DNA of 64,000 bases, from contig CAWGJU010000013.1 of the NCBI GenBank assembly GCA_963822985.1, positions 372,001 through 436,000 of the forward strand. The letters run 5' to 3'. The notes below the pieces were generated by a model that was not told the DNA's origin, ran no database searches, and worked only from the letters and a program-made list of their open reading frames with translations. Below, in pieces: positions 1 through 9,820 of this stretch (its first letter is position 1; the number at the start of each line of letters is the position of its first letter). Both the position numbers and the translations under genes were made by a program. Source of the stretch: Thermohalobaculum sp963822985. GTDB lineage: Bacteria > Pseudomonadota > Alphaproteobacteria > Rhodobacterales > Rhodobacteraceae.

Positions 1-1
1 G

Positions 2-583
2 GGACCGTATTCGATTCAAGTCATCCCCGTCCAATCGGACGAAGTCAACGCGTTCACGCCGGGCGCCGGGCTCATCTACGTAACCACCGGTCTTGTCGGA
101 GTTCTGCCGACGGAAGCTCAAATGGCAATGACGCTGGCGCATGAAATAGCCCACATAAAAAAGTCGCACGTTGCGAACGGCCTGAGAGTAGCCATACTGT
201 CGAGCGTCAGCGCAGACGCGGCCCGATCCGCATTGCGCGGAACCGGTGTGTCTCCAAAGGTCACGCAGGCGGCACTTGACACCACCTTTTCAGCTGCAGT
301 GAACGGCTACACTCGCGCGCAGGAGTCAAGCGCGGATTTCTACGGCCTCGAATTGATGGTGGCGGCTGGCTACGACCCCGACCAGGCAGCAAAGACGTTC
401 GATTCGCTAGGGGGCGCTGGCGGCGACCTGTCGCGGACGGAGAATTTCTTCCATGGGGATCATCCTCGCACCGTCGTCCGCGCCGATCGGTTGCGTGAAG
501 TCATAGCGGACGAGAACTTTGGCCCCGGCATCGTCGATACTCCGGAATACGCGGCCCTCTGGAGGAAGTACGCCGTGCGGTAG
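2..583 (+). CDS. M48 family metallopeptidase, 5'-truncated
   Basis: The reading frame is open from the first bases of the window, so the gene starts upstream and its N-terminus is missing; the ATG at 122 is internal. Visible are VNAFTPGAGLIYVTTGL, the typical M48 lead-in to the active site, then the zinc-binding HEIAH motif with its catalytic Glu, and a downstream E-S-S-A-D helix that supplies the third zinc ligand. The family cleaves proteins as a zinc endopeptidase, usually at the envelope. Without the N-terminus, a signal peptide or TPR domain cannot be judged. Family assignment is firm; substrate is unknown. Confidence 0.9.
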   Translation, partial: GPYSIQVIPVQSDEVNAFTPGAGLIYVTTGLVGVLPTEAQMAMTLAHEIAHIKKSHVANGLRVAILSSVSADAARSALRGTGVSPKVTQAALDTTFSAAVNGYTRAQESSADFYGLELMVAAGYDPDQAAKTFDSLGGAGGDLSRTENFFHGDHPRTVVRADRLREVIADENFGPGIVDTPEYAALWRKYAVR

Positions 584-717
584 GCGCCTCGGCGCCGGCT
601 TTTACTGGTTCTGAGTGAGAAGGCGCCATCGCCAGGCTGGCTCCGGCTCGCGCCCGCGAAATTGCGCCTCCTTTCAGCGCAACGACCTTATCAATGAAGG
701 TGTCAAGGAGATTCGCC

Positions 718-1950
718 TCAGTCGAACTTGCGCTGGTCGTCGATGACCTTGCCGTCGTTCGGTAGGCTGCCGGGAACGTCGCATTCGACCTCGCCGCGCA
801 GCTTGACCACCTCGCGCAGCGTGCCGGCGATTGCGGCGGCCAGCTCGGGCGAGGGCGACTGCGACTCGACGGCCAGCGTCATGACGTCCTGGTCGGCGTC
901 GCGGGTGACGGTGAGGCGGCCCTTCAGCACCTCGGGATGGCGCTTGAGCACCGCATCGACCTGCTCGGGCCGAACGAACATGCCGCGCACCTTGGTGGTC
1001 TGGTCGGCACGGCCCATCCAGCCCTTGATGCGCATGTTGGTCCGGCCGCAAGGCGACGTGCCCGGCAGCACGGCCGAGAGATCGCCCGTGGCGAAGCGGA
1101 TCAGCGGGTAGTCGGCGTTCAGCACGGTGACCAGCACCTCGCCGACCTCGCCCTCGGCCACCGGGTCGCCGGTGCCGGGCCGCACGATCTCGAGGATCAC
1201 GCCCTCGTCGACGATCATCCCCTCGCGCGCCGGGCTCTCATAGGCGATCGAGCCGAGATCCGCCGTGCCATAGCCCTGCAGGCACGAGATGCCGCGGTCG
1301 GCGTAGAACTGGCGGACGGAAGGGAACAGCGGACCGCCGCCGACGACCGCCTTGGTGATTCTCAGCTCGCGGCCGAGCTCGTCCGCCTTGTCGAGCATCA
1401 CCTTGAGGAAATCTGGCGTGCCGACATAGGCCGTGGCGCCGATGTCTGCCGCGGCCGTCACCTGCGCCTCGGTGTTGCCGACGCCGCCGGCGATGACGGC
1501 CGCGCCGACCGAGCGGACGCCCGAGTCGAACATCATGCCGGCCGGCGTCAGGTGATAGGCGAAACAGTTGATGACGATGTCATCGGGCCTGACGCCGCCA
1601 GCCCAGAGCGCGCGGGCGAACCGCCACCAGTCGGGCGTGTCGAGCCCCGGCTCGTAGATCGGCCCCGGCGACTGGAAGATGTGCGTGAAAGCGCCGGCCG
1701 GCCGGGTGGTCAGCCCGCCGAAGGGCGGCTCGGCCTTCTGCATCTCGACCAACGCCGCCTTGCGCAGCACGGGCAGGCGGCCCAGCGCCGCGCGATCGGT
1801 GACTGCCTCGGGCTCGACGCCGTCGAGGTGGCGGGCAAAGCCCGGCGCCCTGGCCCTGGCATCCGCGAGCTGCGCGCGCAGGCACTCGAACAGCGACACC
1901 TCGCGCGCCTCAGGGGCCCGGGTCTCAAGCTCGTCGTAATGATCGGCCAT
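718..1950 (-). CDS. Phenylacetate-CoA ligase-like AMP-binding protein
   Basis: 410-aa member of the adenylate-forming PaaK-like family, which activates an aryl or acyl carboxylate with ATP and transfers it to CoA. Seen: an SPGPIYEPG segment, a YGTADLG nucleotide-binding motif, LIRFATGDL, and a C-terminal hinge GRADQTTKVRGMFVRPEQV as in PaaK. The ATG at 1950 is chosen because GAGGAG lies just upstream and the conserved protein starts there; the frame stays open further upstream but that part is low-complexity Arg/Ala. The substrate is not determined by sequence; no phenylacetate degradation genes are nearby, so paaK itself is not claimed. The MFS gene lies 59 bp upstream on the same strand. 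Confidence 0.85.
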   Translation of the reverse strand: MADHYDELETRAPEAREVSLFECLRAQLADARARAPGFARHLDGVEPEAVTDRAALGRLPVLRKAALVEMQKAEPPFGGLTTRPAGAFTHIFQSPGPIYEPGLDTPDWWRFARALWAGGVRPDDIVINCFAYHLTPAGMMFDSGVRSVGAAVIAGGVGNTEAQVTAAADIGATAYVGTPDFLKVMLDKADELGRELRITKAVVGGGPLFPSVRQFYADRGISCLQGYGTADLGSIAYESPAREGMIVDEGVILEIVRPGTGDPVAEGEVGEVLVTVLNADYPLIRFATGDLSAVLPGTSPCGRTNMRIKGWMGRADQTTKVRGMFVRPEQVDAVLKRHPEVLKGRLTVTRDADQDVMTLAVESQSPSPELAAAIAGTLREVVKLRGEVECDVPGSLPNDGKVIDDQRKFD

Positions 1951-2009
1951 GGCTCCTCGCGACGCTTTCGGCGGCCCGCGCCCCTTATAGCCGCGGAAGC
2001 GCGCGCCGC

Positions 2010-3251
2010 CTACCGGGCAGGTCGCGGCCCGAGCCCCGTCCGGAACAGCACGAGCGCCAGCACCATGGCACAGGCGGCCGCGAAGAAGGGGGCGCCCGGC
2101 AAATAGGGCTGGGCGCCGGGCGCGGCGAAGACGCCGAAGATCTGCGTCATCAGCAGCGGACTTATCACCGTCATGACCGACTGGCCCGAGGACAGCACGC
2201 CCTGCAGCTCGCCCTGCGCGTCGTCGGGCACGCGATTCGACATGATCCCGGTCAGCGCCGGCTTGGCGATGTCGCCGAGCGCCATGACCGGCATCAGCGC
2301 GTAGATCATCCAGCCCTGCGTCGCCAGCCCGATGCCGACCATGCTGGCGATATTGAGCGCGAAGCCGAGATATCCCGTCCATTGCTCGCCGAGGCGGCGG
2401 ATGAAGAGCGGGATCAGCCCGCCCTGCACCACGGCGAAGCCGACCCCGACGGCGGCGAGCGAGAGGCCGATCTGGCCGCTCGACCAGCCGAAGGCCTCGG
2501 CCGTGTAGTAGCTCCAGACCGCCGGATAGACATAGTGGGCGAGCGTGTAGAGCAGCGTCGCGGCGACCAGCCAGCCAACCGCGGGGATTCGGGCGACCTG
2601 CATGAGCCCGCCAGCCGGGTTGGCGCGGCGCCAGTCGAAGGCCCGCCGCCGCCCGGGCGGCAGCGATTCGGGCAGGACCAGCGCGCCATAGGCGAGGTTC
2701 GCCAGCGCCAGCGCCGCGGCGGCGTAGAAGGGCGCGCGCGTGCCGAGCTCACCCATCAACCCGCCGAGCGCGGGGCCGAAGACGAAGCCGACGCCAAAGC
2801 CGGCGCCGACCAGGCCGAAGGCCGCCGCCCGGCCTTCGCGCGGCGTCACGTCGGCGATGTAGGCCGTCGCCGTGGAATAGGTGGCGCCCGCGACGCCCGC
2901 CACAGCGCGGCCGATGAAAAGCATCCACAGCGTGGGCGCCACCGCCATTACCAGATAGTCGGCGCAGAGCGTCGCCAGCGATGCCAGCAGCACCGGCCGG
3001 CGGCCATACCGATCCGACAGCCCGCCCAGAACCGGGCTCATCAGGAACTGCATCGCCGCATAGGTGAAGGTGAGATACCCGCCCCAGACCGCGGCGAGCC
3101 CCACCGGCAGGCCCGACAGCTCGCGCAGCAGGTCGGGCATGACGGGGATGATGATGCCGATCCCCATGGCGTCGATCGCCACGGTGACGAAGACGAACGC
3201 GGCCGAGCGGCGGCGCGCGTCCGGCTTTCCCGTGGCGGGTGCGGTGCTCAA
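2010..3251 (-). CDS. MFS transporter, TetA/TCR-like
   Basis: About 413 aa with twelve predicted membrane segments. The N-terminal half carries the family signatures MGIGIIIPVMPDLL in helix 1 and GGLSDRYGRRPVLL in the helix 2-3 loop (motif A), and a proline/glycine-rich helix 5 (GFGVGFVFGPALGG) typical of drug:H+ antiporters of the TetA group. TTG at 3251 is the best start: an ATG further in would cut into helix 1, and GGGGA sits upstream. It probably exports a small molecule; actual tetracycline resistance is not implied. It ends 59 bp before the PaaK-like gene, so the two may share a transcript. Confidence 0.85.
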   Translation of the reverse strand: MSTAPATGKPDARRRSAAFVFVTVAIDAMGIGIIIPVMPDLLRELSGLPVGLAAVWGGYLTFTYAAMQFLMSPVLGGLSDRYGRRPVLLASLATLCADYLVMAVAPTLWMLFIGRAVAGVAGATYSTATAYIADVTPREGRAAAFGLVGAGFGVGFVFGPALGGLMGELGTRAPFYAAAALALANLAYGALVLPESLPPGRRRAFDWRRANPAGGLMQVARIPAVGWLVAATLLYTLAHYVYPAVWSYYTAEAFGWSSGQIGLSLAAVGVGFAVVQGGLIPLFIRRLGEQWTGYLGFALNIASMVGIGLATQGWMIYALMPVMALGDIAKPALTGIMSNRVPDDAQGELQGVLSSGQSVMTVISPLLMTQIFGVFAAPGAQPYLPGAPFFAAACAMVLALVLFRTGLGPRPAR

Positions 3252-3291
3252 TGGGCCGACGTCCCCGGGTCGAGGGCCGTCGCCCCCGCCC

Positions 3292-4257
3292 TCAGTGGTT
3301 GCGCGTGCGGTAGAGCAGCCGGCGCACCGAGCCGGTCCTGCGAGCGCATCAGGATCGTCTCGGTCTCGAGATAGGGGCCGACGCGGCGGGCGCCGCGGAC
3401 GATCGAGCCGTTGGTCACGCCCGTCGCGGCGAAGATCACGTCGGACCGGCACATGTCGTCCTTGTCGTACTTGACATTCAGGTCCTCGATGCCGGCCTTG
3501 CGCGCGCGCGCCTTCTCGTCGTCGTTGCGGAAGAGCAGACGGCCCTGGATCTGGCCGCCCATGCATTTCAAGCGCGGCCGCCGCCAGCACGCCCTCGGGC
3601 GCCCCGCCCGAGCCCATGTACATGTCGATGCCTGTCTCGTCGGGCTCGGCGCAGTGCATGACGCCGGCGACATCACCGTCGGTGATCAGGCGGATGCCGG
3701 CGCCGGTCGAGCGGACCTCGTCGATCATCTCCTTGTGGCGCGGCCGCTCGAGGATGCAGACGTTGACCTCGTCTGGCTTGCAGCCCTTGGCCTTGGCAAA
3801 GGCGCGGATGCGCTCGGCCGGGGCCATGTCGAGGTCGACCACGCCCTTGTCGAAGCCCGGGCCCGATGGCGAGCTTGTCCATGTAGACGTCGGGCGCGTG
3901 CAGCATCGAGCCGCGGGCGCCCATGGCGACGACCGTCAGCGCGTTCGGCATGGCCTTGGCGGTCAGCGTCGTGCCCTCGAGCGGGTCGAGGGCGATGTCG
4001 ACCTCCTGGCCGCGGCCCGAGCCGACCTCCTCGCCTATGAAGAGCATCGGCGCCTCGTCGCGCTCGCCTTCGCCGATGACGACGACGCCGCGAATGTCGA
4101 GCATGTTGAGCTGCTCGCGCATCGCCTCGACGGCGACGTGGTCGGCCGCCTTCTCATCGCCGCGGCCGATCAGCTTGGCCGCCGCGATCGCCGCCGCCTC
4201 GGAGACGCGGGCGAGCCCGAGGCTGAGCATCCGGTCCTGAAAGGTGTCCTCGACCAT
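3292..4257 (-). CDS. glpX: Class II fructose-1,6-bisphosphatase GlpX (frameshifted in this sequence)
   Basis: Hydrolyses fructose 1,6-bisphosphate to fructose 6-phosphate in gluconeogenesis, cytoplasmic. The span equals 322 codons, the usual GlpX length, but the protein reads in three frames. The first carries VIGEGERDEAPMLFIGEEVG and DIALDPLEGT (metal and phosphate ligands), the second ITDGDVAGVM and GSGGAPEGVLAAAAL, the third GRLLFRNDDEKARA to the C-terminal NH. Shifts fall near 3860, 3570 and 3345. Every diagnostic motif is intact, so the shifts look like sequence error. It follows hom by 102 bp on the same strand, a neighbourhood common in alphaproteobacteria. Confidence 0.9.
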
Positions 4258-4359
4258 CGGCCTCCTCCCTCCGGGGCTCGGGCGCCCCTTTGCGAGGCTT
4301 CTATGCCGCGCCCGGCCGGGCTGGCAAGGGAGCCCGGTCGGTGCGAGTTCGGCGGCCGG

Positions 4360-5652
4360 TCAGATCTCTTCGATCCGGATGGCGACGGGCGCCGTCGCGG
4401 CTGACGGGCAGCCGCTCGATCTCGGCCAGCGCCGCATCGATCGCGTCGCGGCGCGCATCGTGGGTGACGATGACGACCGGGACGGCGCTCGGCGCCCTGG
4501 CCGTACTGCCGCATGCGCTGGATCGAGACGCCGGCCTCGCCGAGGGCGGCGGTCAGCCGGGCGAGGGCGCCCGGCCGGTCTTCCAGCATGAAGCGCAGGT
4601 AGTAGGGCGAGTGCTCGTCGCCATGCGCGAGGCGTGGCGCGCGCGCCAGCGAGGCGGCGGGGCGGCCGAAGAGCGGCGTCCGCGCGCCGCGGGCGATGTC
4701 GAGCACGTCGGCCATGATGGCGCTGGCCGTCGCGCCGGCGCCGGCGCCGGGCCCGGTCAGCGCCACCTGGCCGACGAAGTCGCCCTCGATCGACGACGGC
4801 GTTCGTCACGCCCGGCAGCGCGCCGATGATCGAGCGCTCGTCCACCATGCAGGGGCGGACGCGCTGCTCGAGACCTTCGGTATGCAGCCTGGCGAGCGCC
4901 AGCAGCTTGATCGAGAAGCCCATGTCGCGGGCGGTGGCAATGTCGTCGAGCGTGATGCGGCCGATGCCCTCGCAGACGACGCCCTCGAAGTCGATGCGCG
5001 TGCCGAAGGCCAGCGCGGCCAGGATGGCGAGCTTGTGCGCCGCGTCGATCGCCGTCAACGTCGAAGGTCGGGTCGGCCTCGGCATAGCCAAGCCGCTGGG
5101 CGTCGGCGAGCACGTCCGGATAAGCCTGCGCGCCGCGCCTCCATCTCGGAGAGGATGTAGTTGCAGGTGCCGTTCAGCACGCCGAAGACGCGGGCCACGG
5201 CGTTGCCGCCGAGCCCCTCGCCCAGCGCCTTCAGCGCCGGAATGCCGCCCGCCACCGCCGCCTCGCAGCGCAGCGCCGTGCCGGCCGCCTCGGCGGCCTC
5301 GGCCAGCGCCTGCCCATGATGCGCGATCAATGCCTTGTTCGCGGTGACGACGTGCCGGCCGCCGGCGATCGCCTGCTCGACGAGCGCCTTCGCCGGGCCA
5401 TCCGAGCCGCCGATGACCTCGATCGACGCAGTCGACGTCGGCACGCTGGCCGAGCGCGACGGGATCGTCCTGCCAGGCGTAGGCCGAGAGGTCGACGTCG
5501 CGGTCGCGGTCGCGGTTGCGCGCCGAGACGGCAGCGATCGCGATCGACCGGCCGGCCTTCTCCGCCAGCATGGCGCCATGCGCCTGGACCAGCGAGACGA
5601 CGCCGGCCCCGACCGTGCCGAGCCCGGCGATGCCGATGCGAAAGGGTTCCAT
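4360..5652 (-). CDS. hom: Homoserine dehydrogenase (frameshifted in this sequence)
   Basis: Reduces aspartate semialdehyde to homoserine, the branch point to threonine and methionine. The span equals 431 codons, normal for the ACT-containing form. N-terminus: IGIAGLGTVGAGVVSLV (Rossmann dinucleotide site), then VVTANKALIAHHG and FGVLNGTCNYILSEME (substrate site), LTGPGAGAGATASAIMADV, and a C-terminal ACT domain starting at YYLRFMLEDRPGALA that would bind feedback effectors. At least five one-base shifts (about 5440, 5140, 5055, 4795 and 4500) are needed. ATG 5652 is the conserved start. metZ, the next methionine gene in the window, is 9 kb away. The essential role argues that the shifts are artefacts. 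Confidence 0.92.
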   Translation of the reverse strand: MEPFRIGIAGLGTVGAGVVSLVQAHGAMLAEKAGRSIAIAAVSARNRDRDRDVDLSAYAWQDDPVALGQRADVDCVDRGHRRLGWPGEGARRAGDRRRPARRHREQGIDRASWAGAGRGRRGGRHGAALRGGGGGRHSGAEGAGRGARRQRRGPRLRRAERHLQLHPLRDGGAARRLIRTCSPTPSGLAMPRPTRPSTLTAIDAAHKLAILAALAFGTRIDFEGVVCEGIGRITLDDIATARDMGFSIKLLALARLHTEGLEQRVRPCMVDERSIIGALPGVTNAVVDRGRLRRPGGADRARRRRRRDGQRHHGRRARHRPRRADAALRPPRRLAGARATPRAWRRALALLPALHAGRPAGRPRPADRRPRRGRRLDPAHAAVRPGRRAPSRSSSSPTMRAATRSMRRWPRSSGCPSAATAPVAIRIEEI

Positions 5653-5803
5653 GCGCCTCCCCTGCCCTGGCCCGGCGTGCCTGACACTAACCTGCCCCGG
5701 CCCCGGGGCGGATTTACCGGCGCGGCCGGGAGATGTCGAGGTGCACCGAGACAGACGACGGGGCGGCAGTCGGCGGCGGCGGCGGCGGGCCGCTAGGATC
5801 GCC

Positions 5804-7246
5804 TCAGCCCGGCGCGCGCTCGCGCTCGGTCTGCGGTGCCTTGCGGTCGCCAATGGCCTCGAGCACGGCCGCCTTCCACTCGCGCTTGATCGGCAGGATC
5901 GGCGGCACGGGCGCGATATCGGGTTCGGGCGTCGCGTCGGGGACGCGGTCCTTGCGTCCCGTCGCCGAGCCCTTCTTCATGAAGAGGTTGTAGATCGCCC
6001 ATTGCGCCCGGCTGCGCCGGCCGGTCAGCGGGAAGCGCCGCGCCAGCGAGCCGGCCGAGTAGAACTTCTTGTAGGCCTCGATATGACCGATGCGCAGCTC
6101 GTCCGGCGTCATCTGCGCCGGCGTGTAGACGACGTTCGCCTGGTCGAACTTCTCCCAATCATAGGTGAAGATCTGGCCCTTTTTCTTCATCTCATACCAG
6201 GTCAGCGTTCCGGGATACGGGGTCAGAACCGAGTAGGCGGTCGCGTCGAAGCCGGCTTCGATGTTGAATTCGGCGGTTCGCTCGAAGACCTCCTTGTCGT
6301 CGCCGTCGAAGCCGAAGATGAACAGGCCGAAGCACATGATGCCGTAGGAGTGCAATTTGTCGACCAGCCCCTTGAACTCCTCGGGCCGGTTGACGTGCTT
6401 GTGCACGGATTTCAGCGTGTCGCGCGAGATCGACTCGAAGCCGATCGACAGCATGGTGCAGCCGGATTCGGCCGCGAGCTCCAGCATCCGGTCGTCCTGC
6501 GCCAGCTTCGAGGTCACGCCCGCCTGCCATTTGATGCCGCGGCCCTTCAGCGCCCGCATGACCTCCTTCGGCCGCTCGGGCGTGCCGAAGAAGTCGGCAT
6601 CGTTGATCGAGATCATGCGGCTGCCGCATTCCTCCATCTCCCGGATCACCTCGTCGACCGGGCGGTAGCGGAACTTCAGCCCGTTCATCAGGGGCTCGGC
6701 GCAGAAGGTGCAGCCCTGATGGCAGCCGCGCGAGGTCTGGACGAAGGTCTTGTTCACATAGCGGTGCCGCTTGATCAGGTCATAGCGCGGCATCGGCAGG
6801 CCGACCATCGGGTGCAGCTTGTCAGCGCGGTAGGTGCCGCGCAAAGACCCGTCCTCGAGATCGTCGAGGATCTTAGGGATCACCAGCTCGGCCTCGCCTA
6901 TGCAGACGGCGTCGGCGTGGGTCAGCGCCTCCTCCGGCATGAAGCTGGGGTGCACGCCGCCCATGATGACGGGCACGCCACGGCGGCGAAACTCGTCGGC
7001 GATCTCGTAGCCGCGGTTCACATAGGCCGTCATGGCCGAGATGCCGACCATGTCGCAGTCGAGGTCGAAGTCGATCTCCTCAATGTTCTCGTCGGTCAGC
7101 ACCACCTCGTAGCGGTCGCGCGGAATGGCGGCGGCGACGGCCAGCAGCCCCGCGATCGGCGAATAGAGCGCCTTTTTCATGTAGAGGGGGCGGGTGGTGA
7201 GGGAGTCGGTCTTCGGGTTGACGAGGTGGATGACTCGATGGCGCAC
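5804..7246 (-). CDS. B12-binding domain radical SAM protein
   Basis: 480 aa. The N-terminal half is a cobalamin-binding-like Rossmann domain (VGISAMTAYVNRGYEIADEFR, then IMGGVHPSFMPEEAL); the second half is a radical SAM core with C-H-Q-G-C-T-F-C, the CX3CX2C motif holding the 4Fe-4S cluster that cleaves S-adenosylmethionine. A downstream SIGFES and FIFGFDGDDKEVFE follow the usual TIM-barrel layout. GTG at 7246 is preferred: GGAGGAG lies 6 to 8 bases upstream, while the upstream ATG would place this ribosome site inside the gene. The family includes methylases and ring-forming enzymes for lipids and tetrapyrroles. No partner gene indicates the substrate. Confidence 0.88.
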   Translation of the reverse strand: MRHRVIHLVNPKTDSLTTRPLYMKKALYSPIAGLLAVAAAIPRDRYEVVLTDENIEEIDFDLDCDMVGISAMTAYVNRGYEIADEFRRRGVPVIMGGVHPSFMPEEALTHADAVCIGEAELVIPKILDDLEDGSLRGTYRADKLHPMVGLPMPRYDLIKRHRYVNKTFVQTSRGCHQGCTFCAEPLMNGLKFRYRPVDEVIREMEECGSRMISINDADFFGTPERPKEVMRALKGRGIKWQAGVTSKLAQDDRMLELAAESGCTMLSIGFESISRDTLKSVHKHVNRPEEFKGLVDKLHSYGIMCFGLFIFGFDGDDKEVFERTAEFNIEAGFDATAYSVLTPYPGTLTWYEMKKKGQIFTYDWEKFDQANVVYTPAQMTPDELRIGHIEAYKKFYSAGSLARRFPLTGRRSRAQWAIYNLFMKKGSATGRKDRVPDATPEPDIAPVPPILPIKREWKAAVLEAIGDRKAPQTERERAPG

Positions 7247-7382
7247 TGCTCGCTCCTCCGGCATAACGCCGGTTTTAGATCTGGCCCTTAACCCCATGCT
7301 GACGGTTAGGCGATTCGAACCGGCATGTCACCCAACGAATTGGTCGGAGGGGCGTTCCCGGTCGGCAGTGCCCGGGTGCAGC

Positions 7383-7823
7383 TCATTCATATGTCGGGGG
7401 CGTCCGTTGCGCCGCCTCGATCATCGCGGCCCGCTCGGCATCGCTGATGACCGGGCCTGCAAGCGCGGCCGCCCGGGCGGCCGCCGCCGCGGCGATCGCG
7501 TTCTCGGCCGCACGTTGATCCACGGCGACGATCGGCGCGGCCAGCCCGGCGCCGCGGGCATTGGCCTCAGCCCCGGCGGCGCCGAGATCGGCTTGCGTCA
7601 GCACGCCTTCGGCCGGGTCCGGCACGGCCGCGGTGTAGGTGCCGACCGGCGGCGCGGCCGGCGTGTCGACCAGCTTGGGCCAGGGCGCAACCGCCACCTG
7701 CGGGCTTTCCGGAATATCGTATTCGCCGAAGATCGCGACCGAGCCGCAGCTCGACAGCCCCGCCGCCAGCGCCGCCACGAGTGCCGCCGCGACGATTTGT
7801 GCACTGCAACAAGAGCAAGACAT
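7383..7823 (-). CDS. Small alanine-rich lipoprotein, unknown function
   Basis: 146 aa. The N-terminus has a hydrophobic stretch ending LAAGLSSCGS, a lipobox whose Cys would be lipidated after signal peptidase II cleavage, so the protein probably sits in the envelope. The mature part holds a conserved-looking segment FGEYDIPESPQVAV and an Ala-rich helix near residues 90-125, ending RTPPTYE. I do not recognise a family. Four extra Cys occur within the first eight residues (M-S-C-S-C-C), which is odd for a signal peptide. ATG 7823 is taken as start. It is divergent from phaC with a 107-bp gap. Confidence 0.6.
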   Translation of the reverse strand: MSCSCCSAQIVAAALVAALAAGLSSCGSVAIFGEYDIPESPQVAVAPWPKLVDTPAAPPVGTYTAAVPDPAEGVLTQADLGAAGAEANARGAGLAAPIVAVDQRAAENAIAAAAAARAAALAGPVISDAERAAMIEAAQRTPPTYE

Positions 7824-7930
7824 ATGCAACCGCCGCGCCGGACATGCACGGGCGCCTCGCCTGTGCTATCTCTGGCTAACCCTGTTCAAAGAACGGCACC
7901 AGACCGAAACCGGTGCGGGGAGGAAAACAA

Positions 7931-9782
7931 ATGGCCGAGCAAAGAAGGGCCGACCACAAGAGCGACCAGCAAGCGGCGGCGACCGCGGCGATGGTCGACC
8001 CCAAGGCGCAGGCGCTGGCCGAGCGCACGAGCCACATGTTGCAGCGGTCGAGCCGGCTCTGGGCCGACGCGCTCGACCGGCAGATCGAGAGCGCCGGCAA
8101 GGGCAAGCGGCTGAAGCCAGACCCGCTGAACACCGTCCCGGCGCTGTCCAAGGTCTACAAGGACTGGATCGACCATCCGGGCAAGCTGATGGAGGCGGGC
8201 GCCCGGTACTGGACCGAGCAGGCCGAGCTCTGGACCCGGATGACCCGGCGCGCCTTCGGCGACGAGGTCGAGCCGATGATCGAGCCCGAGCGCGGCGACA
8301 AGCGCTGGAAGGACGAGCTCTGGGAGAAGAACCCCTACTTCGCCTATCTGCAGCAATCCTACCTGCTCACGGGCCGCTGGCTGACGGCAGCGGCTGGAGG
8401 AGGCCGAGGGGCTCGAGCCGCGCGAGCGCAAGAAGCTGGCGCTGCTGACCAAGAACTATGTCGACGCGCTCTCGCCCTCGAACTTCGCCGCCACCAACCC
8501 GGAGGTGCTCAAGACGACGCTCGAGCAGGACGGCGAGAACCTGATGCGGGGGCTGGAGAACCTGATCCGCGACCTCGAGCGCGGCCATGGCACGCTGCTG
8601 ATCCGGCAGACCGACATGGACGCCTTCCGCGTCGGCGAGAACATGGCGGTCACGCCCGGCAAGGTCGTCTTCCAGAACGAGGTCATGCAGCTGATCCAGT
8701 ACGCGCCCACGACCGAGCAGGTCCACGCCGTGCCGCTGCTGATCATCCCGCCTTGGATCAACAAGTTCTACATCCTCGACCTGAACGCGCAGAAGTCGCT
8801 GATCGCCTGGCTGGTCGGCCAGGGCCACACGGTCTTCGTGGTGTCCTGGGTGAACCCGCGCGAGCAGCAGCGCGGCGAGAGCTGGGAAAGCTATATGAAG
8901 AAGGGCGCGCTGACGGCGCTCGCCAAGGTGCTGGAGGAGACGGGCGAGCCCAAGGCGCACATCGTCGGCTATTGCATCGGCGGCACGCTGCTCGGGACGA
9001 CGCTGGCCTGGATGGCGGCCAGGGGAGACGAGCGGGTGCGCTCGGCGACCTTCTTCACCGCCCAGCTTGATTTCACCGACGCGGGCGAGCTGCAGGCCTT
9101 CGTCGACGAGGGCGTGATCGACACTGTCGCCGAGGCGTCGCAGGAGCACGGGTTCCTGGCGGCCGAGAACATGTTCGGCGCCTTCAACAGCTTGCGCGCC
9201 AATGATCTGATCTGGTCCTTCGTCGTAAACAACTACCTGCTGGGCAAGGAGAACTTCCCGTTCGACCTGCTCTACTGGAACTCGGATTCGACGCGTATGC
9301 CGGGACGGGTCCACACCTTCTATCTCGACACGTTCTACGACAAGAACCTGCTTTCGAAGGGCGAGCTGGTGCTGGACGGCGAGCGGCTCGACCTGAAGAA
9401 GGTGACCCTGCCCGTCTATCACGTCGCGACAATCGAGGACCACATCGCGCCGGCGCCCTCGGCCTATCGCAGCGCCCGGCTGCTCGGCTCCAAGAACCAG
9501 AACTTCGTGCTGGCGGGCTCGGGCCACATCGCCGGCGTGGTCAATCCGCCCTCGCTGGGCAAGTACCAGTACTGGACCAAGCCGGGCGTCGCCGAGCCCG
9601 AAGTCGCCGACATGGCGCGCAGGGCGCGACCGAGACGCCGGGCTCGTGGTGGCCGCACTGGGATGCCTGGCTCGCGAAGATGTCGCGCAAGACGCGTGCC
9701 GGCGCGCCAGCCGGGCGCGGTGCTCGGCACCATCGAGGACGCTCCGGGTTCCTATGTGCGGGAGCTGTCCTACGATGCGTGA
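7931..9782 (+). CDS. phaC: Class I poly(3-hydroxyalkanoate) synthase PhaC (frameshifted in this sequence)
   Basis: Polymerises hydroxyacyl-CoA into polyhydroxyalkanoate on storage granules. The N-terminal part has the synthase segments NPYFAYLQQSYLL and LSPSNFAATNPEVL; the catalytic part has IIPPWINKFYILDL, VVSWVNP and the lipase-like box GYCIGGT with the nucleophilic Cys near residue 347. Asp and His of the triad fit ATIEDHIAP and AGSGHIAGVVNPP. The end GTIEDAPGSYVRE matches class I enzymes. Single-base shifts are needed near 8390, 9625 and 9715. ATG 7931 has a strong GGGGAGGA site. No phaA, phaB or phasin gene is adjacent. Confidence 0.93.
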
Positions 9783-9820
9783 TCGCGGCGACCTCCCGAC
9801 CGAAAGAGGAGGATGGCCCC

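Noticed and set aside
584..620. Terminator after the M48 gene
   Set aside because: GGCGCC arms are separated by only two bases and the following T-run is four bases long; not convincing.
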